Part shown: positions 16,255-24,540 of the stretch, piece by piece | How the letters are laid out: each line of letters starts with the position of its first letter | Numbering within the stretch: position 1 is the first letter of the stretch | Origin: Nitrosopumilaceae archaeon | Lineage (GTDB): Archaea > Thermoproteota > Nitrososphaeria > Nitrososphaerales > Nitrosopumilaceae | Direction of reading: 5' to 3' | DNA: 64,000 nucleotides | Assembly (NCBI GenBank): GCA_035631875.1 | Contig: DASQHX010000011.1 | Span: forward strand, 1-64,000 | Translations under genes and position numbers: made by a program | The notes under the pieces: model-generated | What the model was told of the DNA's origin: nothing | What the model saw: the letters and a program-made list of their open reading frames with translations, nothing else | The model's database searches: none

Positions 16255-16713
16255 CTACTTTACTGGTTTATAGGGCATAGGCTTGGTTGTTCTTTTCATC
16301 TCGATAAAACTCTCAGAACGTTGTACACCTTGAATCCTACCTAATTTTTCTGAAATCAATCTATGCATCTCATCCAAATTCTTTGCATACATGGTAACCA
16401 AAATATCAAACCTACCAGTAACCTCGGAAATCTCTCTTACTTCAGGCACTTTGAATAATTCCTCAATCACGTGGTCGCGAAGCTTAGAATCCATGTTTAT
16501 TCCAGTCAAAGCCTTTACCGTGTATCCAAGCTCTCTATCATTTACAACTATTGTGAATCTCTCGATAAGTTTTCTTTTTATTAATCTCTTAATTCTGCTA
16601 TACACTACAGATGAGTTGACGTTGATCTTTTTTGATATGCGCGGTACTGAAATATTTGCATCCGCAGCAAGTTCAGATAGAATTGTCATATCTAAATCAT
16701 CTACTTTTGCCAT
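16255..16713 (-). CDS. Lrp/AsnC family transcriptional regulator
   Basis: 152 residues: an N-terminal winged helix-turn-helix (DLDMTILSELAADANISVPR... to about residue 55) and a C-terminal ligand-binding RAM domain (about 65-145, VREISEVTGRFDILVTMYA). The standard N-terminus supports the ATG start. It probably senses an amino acid or related effector; its targets are unknown. The neighbours are ctaB and asd on the same strand with gaps of 53 and 77 bases, so it may be separately transcribed. Confidence 0.93.
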   Translation of the reverse strand: MAKVDDLDMTILSELAADANISVPRISKKINVNSSVVYSRIKRLIKRKLIERFTIVVNDRELGYTVKALTGINMDSKLRDHVIEELFKVPEVREISEVTGRFDILVTMYAKNLDEMHRLISEKLGRIQGVQRSESFIEMKRTTKPMPYKPVK

Positions 16714-16790
16714 TTAAAATACCAATTATTCTGAATAAATGGATCTTAATAAAGGTATTATTACAATTTTTCTAAAAATTTTTCATCATT

Positions 16791-17867
16791 TTATATGAGA
16801 CCCTTTTTGTAAAGCATCTCAGCTAAAAGCACTGCGCCTTTTGCAGAACCCATTTTTTCGTTATGGGAAAATAATACGTACTTTATACCATTTTCAAAAA
16901 CTGTATCCTCACGTAATCTTCCTACAACAGTAGACATGCCTCCATCTACTTCTCTATCTAATCTTGGTTGAGGTCTAGTAGGATCATCATTTACTACAAG
17001 ATAATTTTTTGGTGCAGATGGAAGTCCAGCTACGCTAACTTTACTTGAAAAGTCTTGCATTGCTTTTTTAACGGTGTCAGGATCTACATGTTTTGAAGTT
17101 TCAACAAAGACTGTTTCAGTATGACCATCTATTACAGGGACTCTAGTGCATGTACAACTAACTTTAAAGTTTGCAGGAGTTATTTTTCCATCTAAAAATT
17201 TACCGAGAATTTTTCCTGTTTCTATTCTTACCTTATCTTCTTCTTTTGGTATGTAAGGAATTATGTTATCTGTAATGTCTAAAGCAGAAACACCTGGTGA
17301 TCTACCTGCCCCAGACATTGATTGCATGGAAGTCATGATTATTTTTTGGGCACCAAAACTATCGAATAACGGTCTCATAGTTATTGCAAGCCCAGTAGTA
17401 GTGCAATTTGGAAGGGGTGCGATAAAACCTTTCCAACCGCGATTCTTTTTTTGTACTTCCAATAATCCTACATGATCATCATTTATTCCAGGAATAAGAA
17501 TGGGTACATCTGCTTCATATCTATAGGCAGCAGAGGTGCTGATCACGGGTATATCTTTTGCAAATCTACTTTCAATTTCACGTGCGGCTTCGCTTTCTAT
17601 AGAGGTAAATATTAGGTCCAAATTCTCTGGTTTTATATCATCTACGGATTCAACAACCATATTCTTGACGTATTCCGGAATCTCTTCTTTGATATGCCAT
17701 CTTAGGATGCCACTATTTGTATCCCTTATTGCATCCACAAACTTTTTGTTCGCAGAACGTTCAGAGGCAGCTATTTGTTTTACTTCGAACCAAGGATGTT
17801 TGTTTAATGCTATTACAAACTCTTGTCCTACTGCACCAGTAACGCCTATGATTGCTACACGTTTCAT
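16791..17867 (-). CDS. asd: Aspartate-semialdehyde dehydrogenase
   Basis: Converts aspartyl phosphate to aspartate semialdehyde, the branch point for threonine, methionine and lysine. The NADP-binding motif GVTGAVGQEF is at the N-terminus and the catalytic cysteine is in LPNCTTTGLAI, which marks the archaeal/fungal subgroup; RVPVIDGHTE is the conserved substrate region. I chose the ATG at 17867 because AGGAAG lies 7 bases upstream of it; a TTG seven codons earlier would add MYEGRFV. Threonine synthase for the same pathway is at 49410. Confidence 0.95.
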   Translation of the reverse strand: MKRVAIIGVTGAVGQEFVIALNKHPWFEVKQIAASERSANKKFVDAIRDTNSGILRWHIKEEIPEYVKNMVVESVDDIKPENLDLIFTSIESEAAREIESRFAKDIPVISTSAAYRYEADVPILIPGINDDHVGLLEVQKKNRGWKGFIAPLPNCTTTGLAITMRPLFDSFGAQKIIMTSMQSMSGAGRSPGVSALDITDNIIPYIPKEEDKVRIETGKILGKFLDGKITPANFKVSCTCTRVPVIDGHTETVFVETSKHVDPDTVKKAMQDFSSKVSVAGLPSAPKNYLVVNDDPTRPQPRLDREVDGGMSTVVGRLREDTVFENGIKYVLFSHNEKMGSAKGAVLLAEMLYKKGLI

Positions 17868-17932
17868 AACAAATCTTCCTTCATACAATTAATATTCCTT
17901 TAGCACTAAACCAAAACACACTAAATCCCTTT

Positions 17933-19030
17933 ATGTTATTTCATGGTGTGAAATTTGCGCTAGAAAAAAATGTTTCTAACCACCATGTAATACAACATGG
18001 AGGATTTTACTCAAATGGACTGCAGTATGACTCTAGATTCATAGACTTTAGTTCAAATGTAAATCCGCTTGGCTTTCCATCTTCAATAACAAAAATTATC
18101 AACAAAAATAGATCACTTTTTTCTGTTTACCCCGATCCTAATTCATCAAAGCTACGAGATGATTTACAAAAATATACCGGTATTCAAAAAAACCAGATAA
18201 TTGTTGGAAATGGTGCAACTGAAATAATTTATAATTTCTGTCAAGTTTTTCTTCATAAAAGTAATAATGTCTTAATACCTATTCCAACATTTGGTGAATA
18301 CGAAGCAGCTTCTAGATTAAGTGGTTCTAGAATAACTTTTTTTAAAACAATGAATCTTAATAAAAATATTTCAGAATTTCAGGATTTGGTAACAAAAACA
18401 AATTGCATCTTTGCATGTAATCCAAATAACCCTACTGGCGTATTGATATCTAAAAATAATCTTTTGAAAATCATAGAGTCTGCTTACAATAAATCTGCAT
18501 TTGTATTTTTAGACGAGTGTTTCATTGAACTTGTTCCAGATTCAAACGAATCACTTGTACACCATCTGAAAGAATTCGATAACCTTTTCATTCTTAGATC
18601 TTTGACCAAATCATTTGGCCTTGCAGGGTTAAGGATTGGTTATGGATTAGGAAATAAGAAGATTATCGATGTGCTTCAGAGAATAAAAATACCTTGGAAC
18701 GTAAATGGTCTTGCACAGATGGCTGCAAGCGAAGCACTATCAAACATATCTCACCTTAAAAAAACAAGGAAATTGATAAAAAATGAACTCAAGTTTCTGA
18801 AACACTCTATTTCAAAGATTAATGGTTTTATTTGTTATGACTCATCAACCAATTTCATCCTAATCAAATCAAGAATGAATTCAAAGAAAATTCGAGAAAA
18901 ACTAATAGAAGAAAAGATTCTGGTTAGGGATTGCAATAATTTTCGTGGTCTTGATAACAAATTCATACGAGTAGCCGTTCGTACTCATAAAGAAAATGTA
19001 AAACTAGTCAGAGCTTTGGGAAAAATTTGA
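17933..19030 (+). CDS. cobD: Threonine-phosphate decarboxylase-like / HisC-like PLP enzyme
   Basis: 365-residue fold-type I aminotransferase-like enzyme. The PLP lysine is Lys226 in RSLTKSFGLAG. An N-terminal HGG motif (IQHGGFYSNG) and IDFSSNVNPLGFP are hallmarks of the CobC/CobD branch (L-threonine-O-3-phosphate decarboxylase), which makes aminopropanol phosphate for the cobalamin nucleotide loop. Gene order supports this: cobQ, cbiB, cobS and cobY follow with gaps or overlaps of a few bases. A separate HisC lies in the his operon at 43539, so this copy is free for cobalamin work. It is first in the operon. Confidence 0.85.
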   Translation: MLFHGVKFALEKNVSNHHVIQHGGFYSNGLQYDSRFIDFSSNVNPLGFPSSITKIINKNRSLFSVYPDPNSSKLRDDLQKYTGIQKNQIIVGNGATEIIYNFCQVFLHKSNNVLIPIPTFGEYEAASRLSGSRITFFKTMNLNKNISEFQDLVTKTNCIFACNPNNPTGVLISKNNLLKIIESAYNKSAFVFLDECFIELVPDSNESLVHHLKEFDNLFILRSLTKSFGLAGLRIGYGLGNKKIIDVLQRIKIPWNVNGLAQMAASEALSNISHLKKTRKLIKNELKFLKHSISKINGFICYDSSTNFILIKSRMNSKKIREKLIEEKILVRDCNNFRGLDNKFIRVAVRTHKENVKLVRALGKI

Positions 19031-19031
19031 A

Positions 19032-19874
19032 ATGACCAAAACATTAATGATACAAGGAACTTCTTCTGGTGCTGGAAAGACTACATTGGTCACTGCATTG
19101 TGCAGAATATTTTCAAATTCAGGATACAAAGTAGCACCTTTCAAATCTCAAAACATGTCTTCTTATTCATACAAGGGAAATGAATTTGAGATTTCTAGGG
19201 CACAGGCCATACAAGCGATTGCAGCAAGAACAGAAATAAATCCAAATATGAATCCAATTCTTCTCAAGCCGCTTGGAAATTATAATAGTGAAGTTTTTGT
19301 AAAAGGCAAGTTTTACAAAAAGATGCACGCAAAAGAATATTACAAAAAATTTGTACTTCAAAAGGGATTAAAAACTGCTACAGAATCACTTGATTGGTTA
19401 CAAAAAAACCATGATCTAATAATAATTGAAGGTGCAGGTTCACCAGCGGAATTCAACTTGGTAAAATACGATATAGCAAATATGAGAATGGCAGAACATT
19501 CCAAAGCTCCAGTGATTCTTATCTCTGATATTGATAAAGGCGGTAGTTTTGCTAGCATTGTAGGTACACTAGAATTATTAGAAAAAAAATATCAAAAATT
19601 CATCAAAGGTTTTGTTATTAACAAATTTAGAGGTGATATGGATATACTCAGCCCTAGCTTCTACAAATTGAGGCAAAAGACTGGCAAGCCAGTCCTAGGA
19701 ACAATTCCTTTAATGGAATTTGATATTCCTGATGAAGATTCTCTTTCTGCAAATCCAAAACAGATAATCTGGAACAAAAAATTTGTGCAATGTTTAGATG
19801 AAGAAATAGAGAATTTAAGTCATATCGTAAAATCTAATCTAGACATGAAATCTATAGGTGCTTTGATTAAATGA
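19032..19874 (+). CDS. cobQ: Cobyric acid synthase lacking the amidotransferase domain
   Basis: CobQ normally amidates four side chains of adenosylcobyrinic acid a,c-diamide using glutamine. Here only the ATP-dependent synthetase half is present: P-loop IQGTSSGAGKTTLV (residues 8-21), FKSQNMSSYS, EISRAQAIQA, MNPILLKPLG, IIEGAGSPAE, VILISDIDKGGSFAS, KGFVINKFRGD. After PDEDSLSA (about 240) the chain should enter a ~200-residue CobQ-type glutaminase domain but instead jumps to a short tail (LDEEIENLSHIVKSNLDM) that resembles the extreme C-terminus of archaeal CobQ. 280 residues against roughly 480-500 expected. No frameshift remnant is visible, since cbiB starts 4 bases before the stop. Confidence 0.85.
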   Translation: MTKTLMIQGTSSGAGKTTLVTALCRIFSNSGYKVAPFKSQNMSSYSYKGNEFEISRAQAIQAIAARTEINPNMNPILLKPLGNYNSEVFVKGKFYKKMHAKEYYKKFVLQKGLKTATESLDWLQKNHDLIIIEGAGSPAEFNLVKYDIANMRMAEHSKAPVILISDIDKGGSFASIVGTLELLEKKYQKFIKGFVINKFRGDMDILSPSFYKLRQKTGKPVLGTIPLMEFDIPDEDSLSANPKQIIWNKKFVQCLDEEIENLSHIVKSNLDMKSIGALIK

Positions 19875-20863
19875 TCCTAATACCTGTTTTAGCTATACTA
19901 TTTGCATTATCAATAGACTTTGCATTTGGTGACCCAAAAAATAAATTTCATCCTACTGTTTGGGTGGGAACACTGATTGGGAAACTCGTACCATTTGTTA
20001 AAAATAATAATCCAACTAGTGAGAAGATTGGAGGCTTGATTCTCACAATTTTAGTCACATCTCTAATTGCATCAATACTTTATTTTCTAAATGTTATACT
20101 ATATTACCTAAACCAATCTAATTTTAATTTCATACTTGGAGTTGTTATTTTTATTTTTTCTATCATGGTTACTGGTTATTTACTTAAAACTACAATTGCC
20201 ATTAAAGGAATGGAAAAACATGCAACACTAATCATGCAAGCGCTTTCACATAATGATATTGATGATGCAAGAGCAAAACTTTCCATGATAGTGAAGCGAG
20301 ATACAAAGAATCTAGATAGACAACACATTATTTCTGGAACTTTAGAAAGCATTAGTGAAAACACTGTGGATGGAATTATTGGACCGCTTTTCTACTTTGC
20401 AATATTTGGTTTGCCAGGTGCATTTGTCTATAGAACCATAAACACCATTGACTCCATGATTGGTTACAAGACTAGCTTGTTTAGAGATCTAGGTTGGTTT
20501 GGTGCAAACTGTGATAAGATACTTAACTTTCTACCCTCCAGAATAACAAGTCTTGTAATGATATTTGCAGCCATGATTCTAAGAGAAAACTGGAGACATT
20601 CTCTTGAAATAATGAGGCGTGATGGTAAAAAAACCGAAAGCCCTAACGCAGGATATCCGATGGCAACTTTGGCAGGTGCGCTCTCTGTTAAGTTTGAAAA
20701 AATAGATCATTATGTCTTGGGAGATGGAAATTTAGAATTTACCGAGGATCATTTTAAATCTGCAATATCTATAATGAAATTAACTACAATTCTCTTCTGT
20801 GCTATATTTACAGTACCTATGATTATGGTATTATCATATCTTGGATGGTGGGTGCATGTTTAA
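19871..20863 (+). CDS. cbiB: Adenosylcobinamide-phosphate synthase
   Basis: Membrane enzyme that attaches aminopropanol (phosphate) to cobyric acid. 330 residues; starts overlapping cobQ by 4 bases (ATGA). Family signatures are DFAFGDPKNKFHPTVWVG at the N-terminus, ISENTVDGIIGPLFYFA, INTIDSMIGYK, and GYPMATLAGAL near the C-terminus. Several hydrophobic helices are visible (about 5-20, 47-72, 78-105, 165-185, 225-242, 295-325). It works directly downstream of CobQ and the threonine-phosphate decarboxylase. Confidence 0.95.
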   Translation: MILIPVLAILFALSIDFAFGDPKNKFHPTVWVGTLIGKLVPFVKNNNPTSEKIGGLILTILVTSLIASILYFLNVILYYLNQSNFNFILGVVIFIFSIMVTGYLLKTTIAIKGMEKHATLIMQALSHNDIDDARAKLSMIVKRDTKNLDRQHIISGTLESISENTVDGIIGPLFYFAIFGLPGAFVYRTINTIDSMIGYKTSLFRDLGWFGANCDKILNFLPSRITSLVMIFAAMILRENWRHSLEIMRRDGKKTESPNAGYPMATLAGALSVKFEKIDHYVLGDGNLEFTEDHFKSAISIMKLTTILFCAIFTVPMIMVLSYLGWWVHV

Positions 20864-21581
20864 GGGAATAAGTTCGGTCATTTCATTTTTGACAATTATT
20901 CCTTCTAAAAATATGGAACTTGAAGTTGTTGCAAAAAATATGTATCTTTTTCCAATAGTAGGTGCATTAATTGGATTAATCATTGGTGGAGCTGGTTATG
21001 GTCTATCTTTATTTTTACACCCCTTGATTGTAGGATTGTTACTTACAGCCTCATTAGTGATTATAACTGGAATACATCACACAGATGCACTTTGTGATTT
21101 TGCAGATGGAATGATGGCAAAGGGAACAAAAGAAAAAAAACTAAAAGCTATGCGCGATCCAGCAGTTGGATCTTCTGGAGTGATAACAGTTGTTCTATAT
21201 GCAGGGGGCATGATAATGGCACTTTCTATGATGAAAGGATTTGCAATATTTCAAGCAATTTTGTTAAGTGAACTTCTTGCTAAATTTGTCATGGTATTGC
21301 AAGCAAATAGAGGATCGTCAGCATGGCAAGGTCTAAGTTCACCATTTACACAATCTATGAAAGATAAAAGGAAGCTTGGTGTGGCTGCCGCATTAACCAT
21401 TATTCCTATTGTTCTAATTGGCGGAATGACTGGTGTGATTATAATAATTGTAGGTATAGGATTATCATTTTTACTTCTGGCTGTGGCAAACCGTAGTTTT
21501 GGAGGCATTTCTGGTGATGTATTTGGTGCAACAAATGAACTTGTAAGACTCTCATCACTTTTAATTTTTGTATCTTTATGA
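20856..21581 (+). CDS. cobS: Cobalamin synthase (adenosylcobinamide-GDP ribazoletransferase)
   Basis: Integral membrane enzyme joining adenosylcobinamide-GDP and alpha-ribazole (phosphate) at the end of cobalamin assembly. The Asp-rich motif HHTDALCDFADGMMA is clear, followed by AMRDPAVGSSGV and the C-terminal GGISGDVFGATNEL segment. Several membrane helices. I prefer the ATG at 20856 (8-base overlap with cbiB); a TTG at 20841 would add five residues. The 3' end overlaps cobY by 4 bases. Confidence 0.94.
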   Translation: MFKGISSVISFLTIIPSKNMELEVVAKNMYLFPIVGALIGLIIGGAGYGLSLFLHPLIVGLLLTASLVIITGIHHTDALCDFADGMMAKGTKEKKLKAMRDPAVGSSGVITVVLYAGGMIMALSMMKGFAIFQAILLSELLAKFVMVLQANRGSSAWQGLSSPFTQSMKDKRKLGVAAALTIIPIVLIGGMTGVIIIIVGIGLSFLLLAVANRSFGGISGDVFGATNELVRLSSLLIFVSL

Positions 21582-22162
21582 TTGGACTAGTAATGTGTGG
21601 TGGTAAGGGCGCAAGAATGAATTTACCAGAAGAAAAACTTCTACTCAAATACAAAAATCCCATCATACAACATGTCACAAGTGCACTTCAAGAGTCTGGT
21701 TGTTTTTCAAAGATAATTGGAGCCACAAGCTATCATACTCCAAAAACCAGAGAATTTCTTGCAAGTCTAGGAATCTCCGTCATTCAAACGGATGGAAATG
21801 GTTATGTTAATGACCTCAATCAGATTTTACATACTTTTGACGAGCCTGTATTTGTAATTTCAGGAGACATGCCTCTTTTAGATGCAAAAATAATCAGAGA
21901 AATTGTACAACTTGTAGATATTAAAAATACATGGACTACAGTTCTTTTGAGCAAAAATTTTCTTGATTCACTACATATCAAAACAGAATATCATGTTCAT
22001 TATAATAAAAAAGAATATTCCTATTCTGGTATTTCAATAGTGAATCCAAGTGGTTTATCTGGAATGAAACATGTTGAAGAGTCATATGTAATACTTGATG
22101 ACAAAAGAATTGCATTAAATCTAAATACAAAACAAGATTACGATTTACTCGGCACTACCTAA
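21578..22162 (+). CDS. cobY: Adenosylcobinamide-phosphate guanylyltransferase (CobY type)
   Basis: 194-residue nucleotidyltransferase of the MobA-like fold: nucleotide-binding start GLVMCGGKGARM (archaeal CobY form), then FVISGDMPLLDAK as the metal-binding Asp strand. CobY is the archaeal replacement for the kinase/guanylyltransferase CobU and makes adenosylcobinamide-GDP for CobS. It is last in the cobalamin operon. Its 3' end runs 18 bases into the convergent S27e gene. Confidence 0.9.
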   Translation: MIGLVMCGGKGARMNLPEEKLLLKYKNPIIQHVTSALQESGCFSKIIGATSYHTPKTREFLASLGISVIQTDGNGYVNDLNQILHTFDEPVFVISGDMPLLDAKIIREIVQLVDIKNTWTTVLLSKNFLDSLHIKTEYHVHYNKKEYSYSGISIVNPSGLSGMKHVEESYVILDDKRIALNLNTKQDYDLLGTT

Positions 22163-22342
22163 TATCTTGCCGTTTATCTTTGCAATGGAACCGGTTGATT
22201 CTGCAAGCAGGTTTCCACAAGATTTGCAAGTAACATTAGTTGCTACATGTGAATATACAACACTCTCTTCACTGCATTCCTTACATTGAACTCTCTGAAA
22301 CTTGCTACTTGGTTTTGGAATTAAAATTTGTCCTTTTTTCAT
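22145..22342 (-). CDS. rps27e: Ribosomal protein S27e
   Basis: 65-residue zinc-ribbon protein of the small ribosomal subunit. Cysteine pairs CKEC and CKSC with KFQRVQCKEC and TVTCKSCGNLL-like context are typical. It is directly downstream of L44e with a TAATG stop/start overlap, the usual archaeal pairing (L44e-S27e), so both are translated from one message. Confidence 0.96.
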   Translation of the reverse strand: MKKGQILIPKPSSKFQRVQCKECSEESVVYSHVATNVTCKSCGNLLAESTGSIAKINGKILGSAE

Positions 22343-22620
22343 TATGCTACCAACTCGAACTTTCTTAATCTGATACCTGGCTTATTAAATTTCTTTTTAC
22401 ATTCTGGGCACGTGAGAATCGGTGTAAATTTTTTAGTTGTCTTTGCTGGTTTAGCAAGTTTTGGGAATTTTTGACCACCATAACCTTTCTTATCTTCTGC
22501 GTGCCTTCTTTCACCTATAGCTGAACCTCTTCTTTTTCCAGCCTTGTATATGGAGATTTTTTGTAAAGTATGTTTTTTACATTTTGGACAGTATCTTCTG
22601 ATCTCCTTTGGTACGTTCAT
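22342..22620 (-). CDS. rpl44e: Ribosomal protein L44e
   Basis: 92-residue large-subunit zinc protein. The start is the ATG at 22620, giving MNVPKEIRRYCPKCKKHT, the canonical N-terminus; a longer frame reaching 22722 adds 34 residues with no family similarity and would overlap the adenine deaminase start. Cysteine pairs CPKC (near 11) and CPECKKKF (near 74) bind zinc; the middle KRRGSAIGERRHAEDKKGYG is the conserved basic stretch. Confidence 0.96.
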   Translation of the reverse strand: MNVPKEIRRYCPKCKKHTLQKISIYKAGKRRGSAIGERRHAEDKKGYGGQKFPKLAKPAKTTKKFTPILTCPECKKKFNKPGIRLRKFELVA

Positions 22621-22720
22621 AAAATAAAACCGCTCTTGACCGTAATTTAAACATCGCTTTGAATCTATAATAGTAACAAAAGTACACATTTCATCTGTGC
22701 AATCTAGCTCACGTGCTGCC

Positions 22721-24478
22721 ATGATTTCCTCATTAAATTCAGTGGCAATGGGAGAAAAAAAAGCAGATGTGGTTTTGAAGAATTGTAAACTTGTTAATGT
22801 TTATTCTAGAGAAATAATATCTGGTAGCAATATATCCATTCTAAAAGATAGGATTGCTTACGTTGGAGCTAATGCTTCTCATACAATTGGAGAAAATACA
22901 GCAGTAATTGATTTAGAGGAAAGATTTGTCACACCGGGATTTGCAGATCCGCACATACACATAGATCAGTTTGTTTTACCATCGGAATTCGCAAAAAAGG
23001 CTCTCTTGTGTGGTACCACATCATTATTTTCAGATCCAATAGATATGGTAAGTGTATGTGGCTACAAAGGATTCAAGGAGTTTATTAAAATTTGTGAAAA
23101 CTTGCCGATCCGACTTTTTCATGTAATTCCAGGAGGTCTGCCAGTTGACAGAAAATTTAGCCATGCCAAGACTTTGAGTTTGAGTGAAGAAAAATCAGCA
23201 TTAAATTTAAAAAATGTACTTGGCCTTGGAGAAGTTTTTTCCTGGACAAAAGTAACAATGAAAGATCCAAAAACCATGCAAACTCTGAAGACCATGATAG
23301 AAAATGACTATATCATAAATGGTCACACCGCTGGAGCAAGTGATAAAAAATTAAATGCGTATATTTCATCAGGGATTCTTTCTTGCCATGAACCCATTGA
23401 TTATGATCAAGTTGTAGAGAGATTGAGACTTGGCATGTGGATAATGATGAGGGAAGGTTCCATAAGAAGAGATTTGGACAAAATCATCCCTAGTGTCTTG
23501 TCACATGAAACATATCTTGATAGACTGATGTTTTGTTCAGATGGAGTAAATCCAAAAGATCTGTTAGAATTTGGTCTCATTGATCACTGTGTAAGAAAAT
23601 CAATTGCACTTGGAATGGATAAAATTGACGCAATTTCTATTGCATCCAAAAACTGTTTTGACTATTATAATATGGGACGAGACTACGGTGGTATTGCGCC
23701 AGGTAAAATGGCAGATATTCTGGTTTTTGATGACCTTGATAAACTTAAACCAAAAAAGGTCTTTGTTGGTGGCAAACTTGTGGTATCTCACGGAGAGATT
23801 GTTATAAAGTTTAATGCAACTAAAATCCCAAAATGGATTACAAGAACTGTAAAGACTAGACGAAAGTTCATAGAAAAAGACTTTGTCATAAAAAGTTTAG
23901 CAAAATCCGTGAGGTCCATGGTAATAAAACTAGACACAGAAATAATAACAAAAATGGATTATGAGGAACTCCAAACAAGGGATGGAAATATCACATCATC
24001 TTTTGACAGGGATGTATGGAAAGTTGCAGCAATTGATAGAACACATGGAACTGGTAAATTCACTGTAGGTTTCTTGAAAAACTTTGGTGCAGATATTGGG
24101 GCTTTTGCTTCCACACAAAGCTTTCATGAAAATGACATGATTGTAATTGGTTCTAATGAAAAAGACATGGCTTTTGCGGCAAACAAATTATCTGACATAC
24201 AGGGGGGGATAATAGCAGTAAAAAATCAAAAAATATTGGCAATTTTCTCTCTTCCTGTTGCTGGTCTGATATCTAAACTACCATTTGAAAATGCACTTTT
24301 AGAATTTTCAAATCTTAATGCAAAAATTATTGATGCTGGATGCAAGTTCAAAAATCCTCATCTGATCCCACTTTTTTTGCCATTTCTTGCCTTACCAGAA
24401 GTAAGAATTCTGTACAGCGGAATTGTAGATATTAAAAATAGAACATACATTGACATTTTGAATCACCCTAAGACGTAA
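22721..24478 (+). CDS. ade: Adenine deaminase
   Basis: Amidohydrolase converting adenine to hypoxanthine. The metal site is visible: PGFADPHIHID (HxH), LGLGEVFSW (bridging Glu), NGHTAGAS (His), LSCHEPID (His) and FCSDGV (Asp); MMREGSIRRDL is also conserved. The usual DPHEIAN segment reads SDPIDMVS here, so a normally invariant His-Glu is missing. C-terminal domain (about 430-590) has the family's DRTHGTGK...GF stretch. I chose the ATG at 22721 over a GTG at 22697. About 585 residues, normal length. Divergent from rpl44e. Confidence 0.88.
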   Translation: MISSLNSVAMGEKKADVVLKNCKLVNVYSREIISGSNISILKDRIAYVGANASHTIGENTAVIDLEERFVTPGFADPHIHIDQFVLPSEFAKKALLCGTTSLFSDPIDMVSVCGYKGFKEFIKICENLPIRLFHVIPGGLPVDRKFSHAKTLSLSEEKSALNLKNVLGLGEVFSWTKVTMKDPKTMQTLKTMIENDYIINGHTAGASDKKLNAYISSGILSCHEPIDYDQVVERLRLGMWIMMREGSIRRDLDKIIPSVLSHETYLDRLMFCSDGVNPKDLLEFGLIDHCVRKSIALGMDKIDAISIASKNCFDYYNMGRDYGGIAPGKMADILVFDDLDKLKPKKVFVGGKLVVSHGEIVIKFNATKIPKWITRTVKTRRKFIEKDFVIKSLAKSVRSMVIKLDTEIITKMDYEELQTRDGNITSSFDRDVWKVAAIDRTHGTGKFTVGFLKNFGADIGAFASTQSFHENDMIVIGSNEKDMAFAANKLSDIQGGIIAVKNQKILAIFSLPVAGLISKLPFENALLEFSNLNAKIIDAGCKFKNPHLIPLFLPFLALPEVRILYSGIVDIKNRTYIDILNHPKT

Positions 24479-24498
24479 CAGAACCTAATTCAATAAGG

Positions 24499-24507
24499 TA
24501 TTAAAAG
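24499..24507 (+). promoter_or_regulatory. TATA-like box of the thermosome gene
   Basis: TATTAAAAG in an otherwise gene-free 62-base gap, about 38 bases before the TTG start of the thermosome gene, with purine-rich AAGGGA just before the start acting as a plausible ribosome site. Confidence 0.5.
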
Positions 24508-24540
24508 GGGCAATTAATTATCGACAATAAGGGAATAATT

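Noticed and set aside
22621-22722. 34-residue N-terminal extension of L44e
   Set aside because: The L44e family begins at MNVPKEIRRYCPKC; the extension would overlap the adenine deaminase start.
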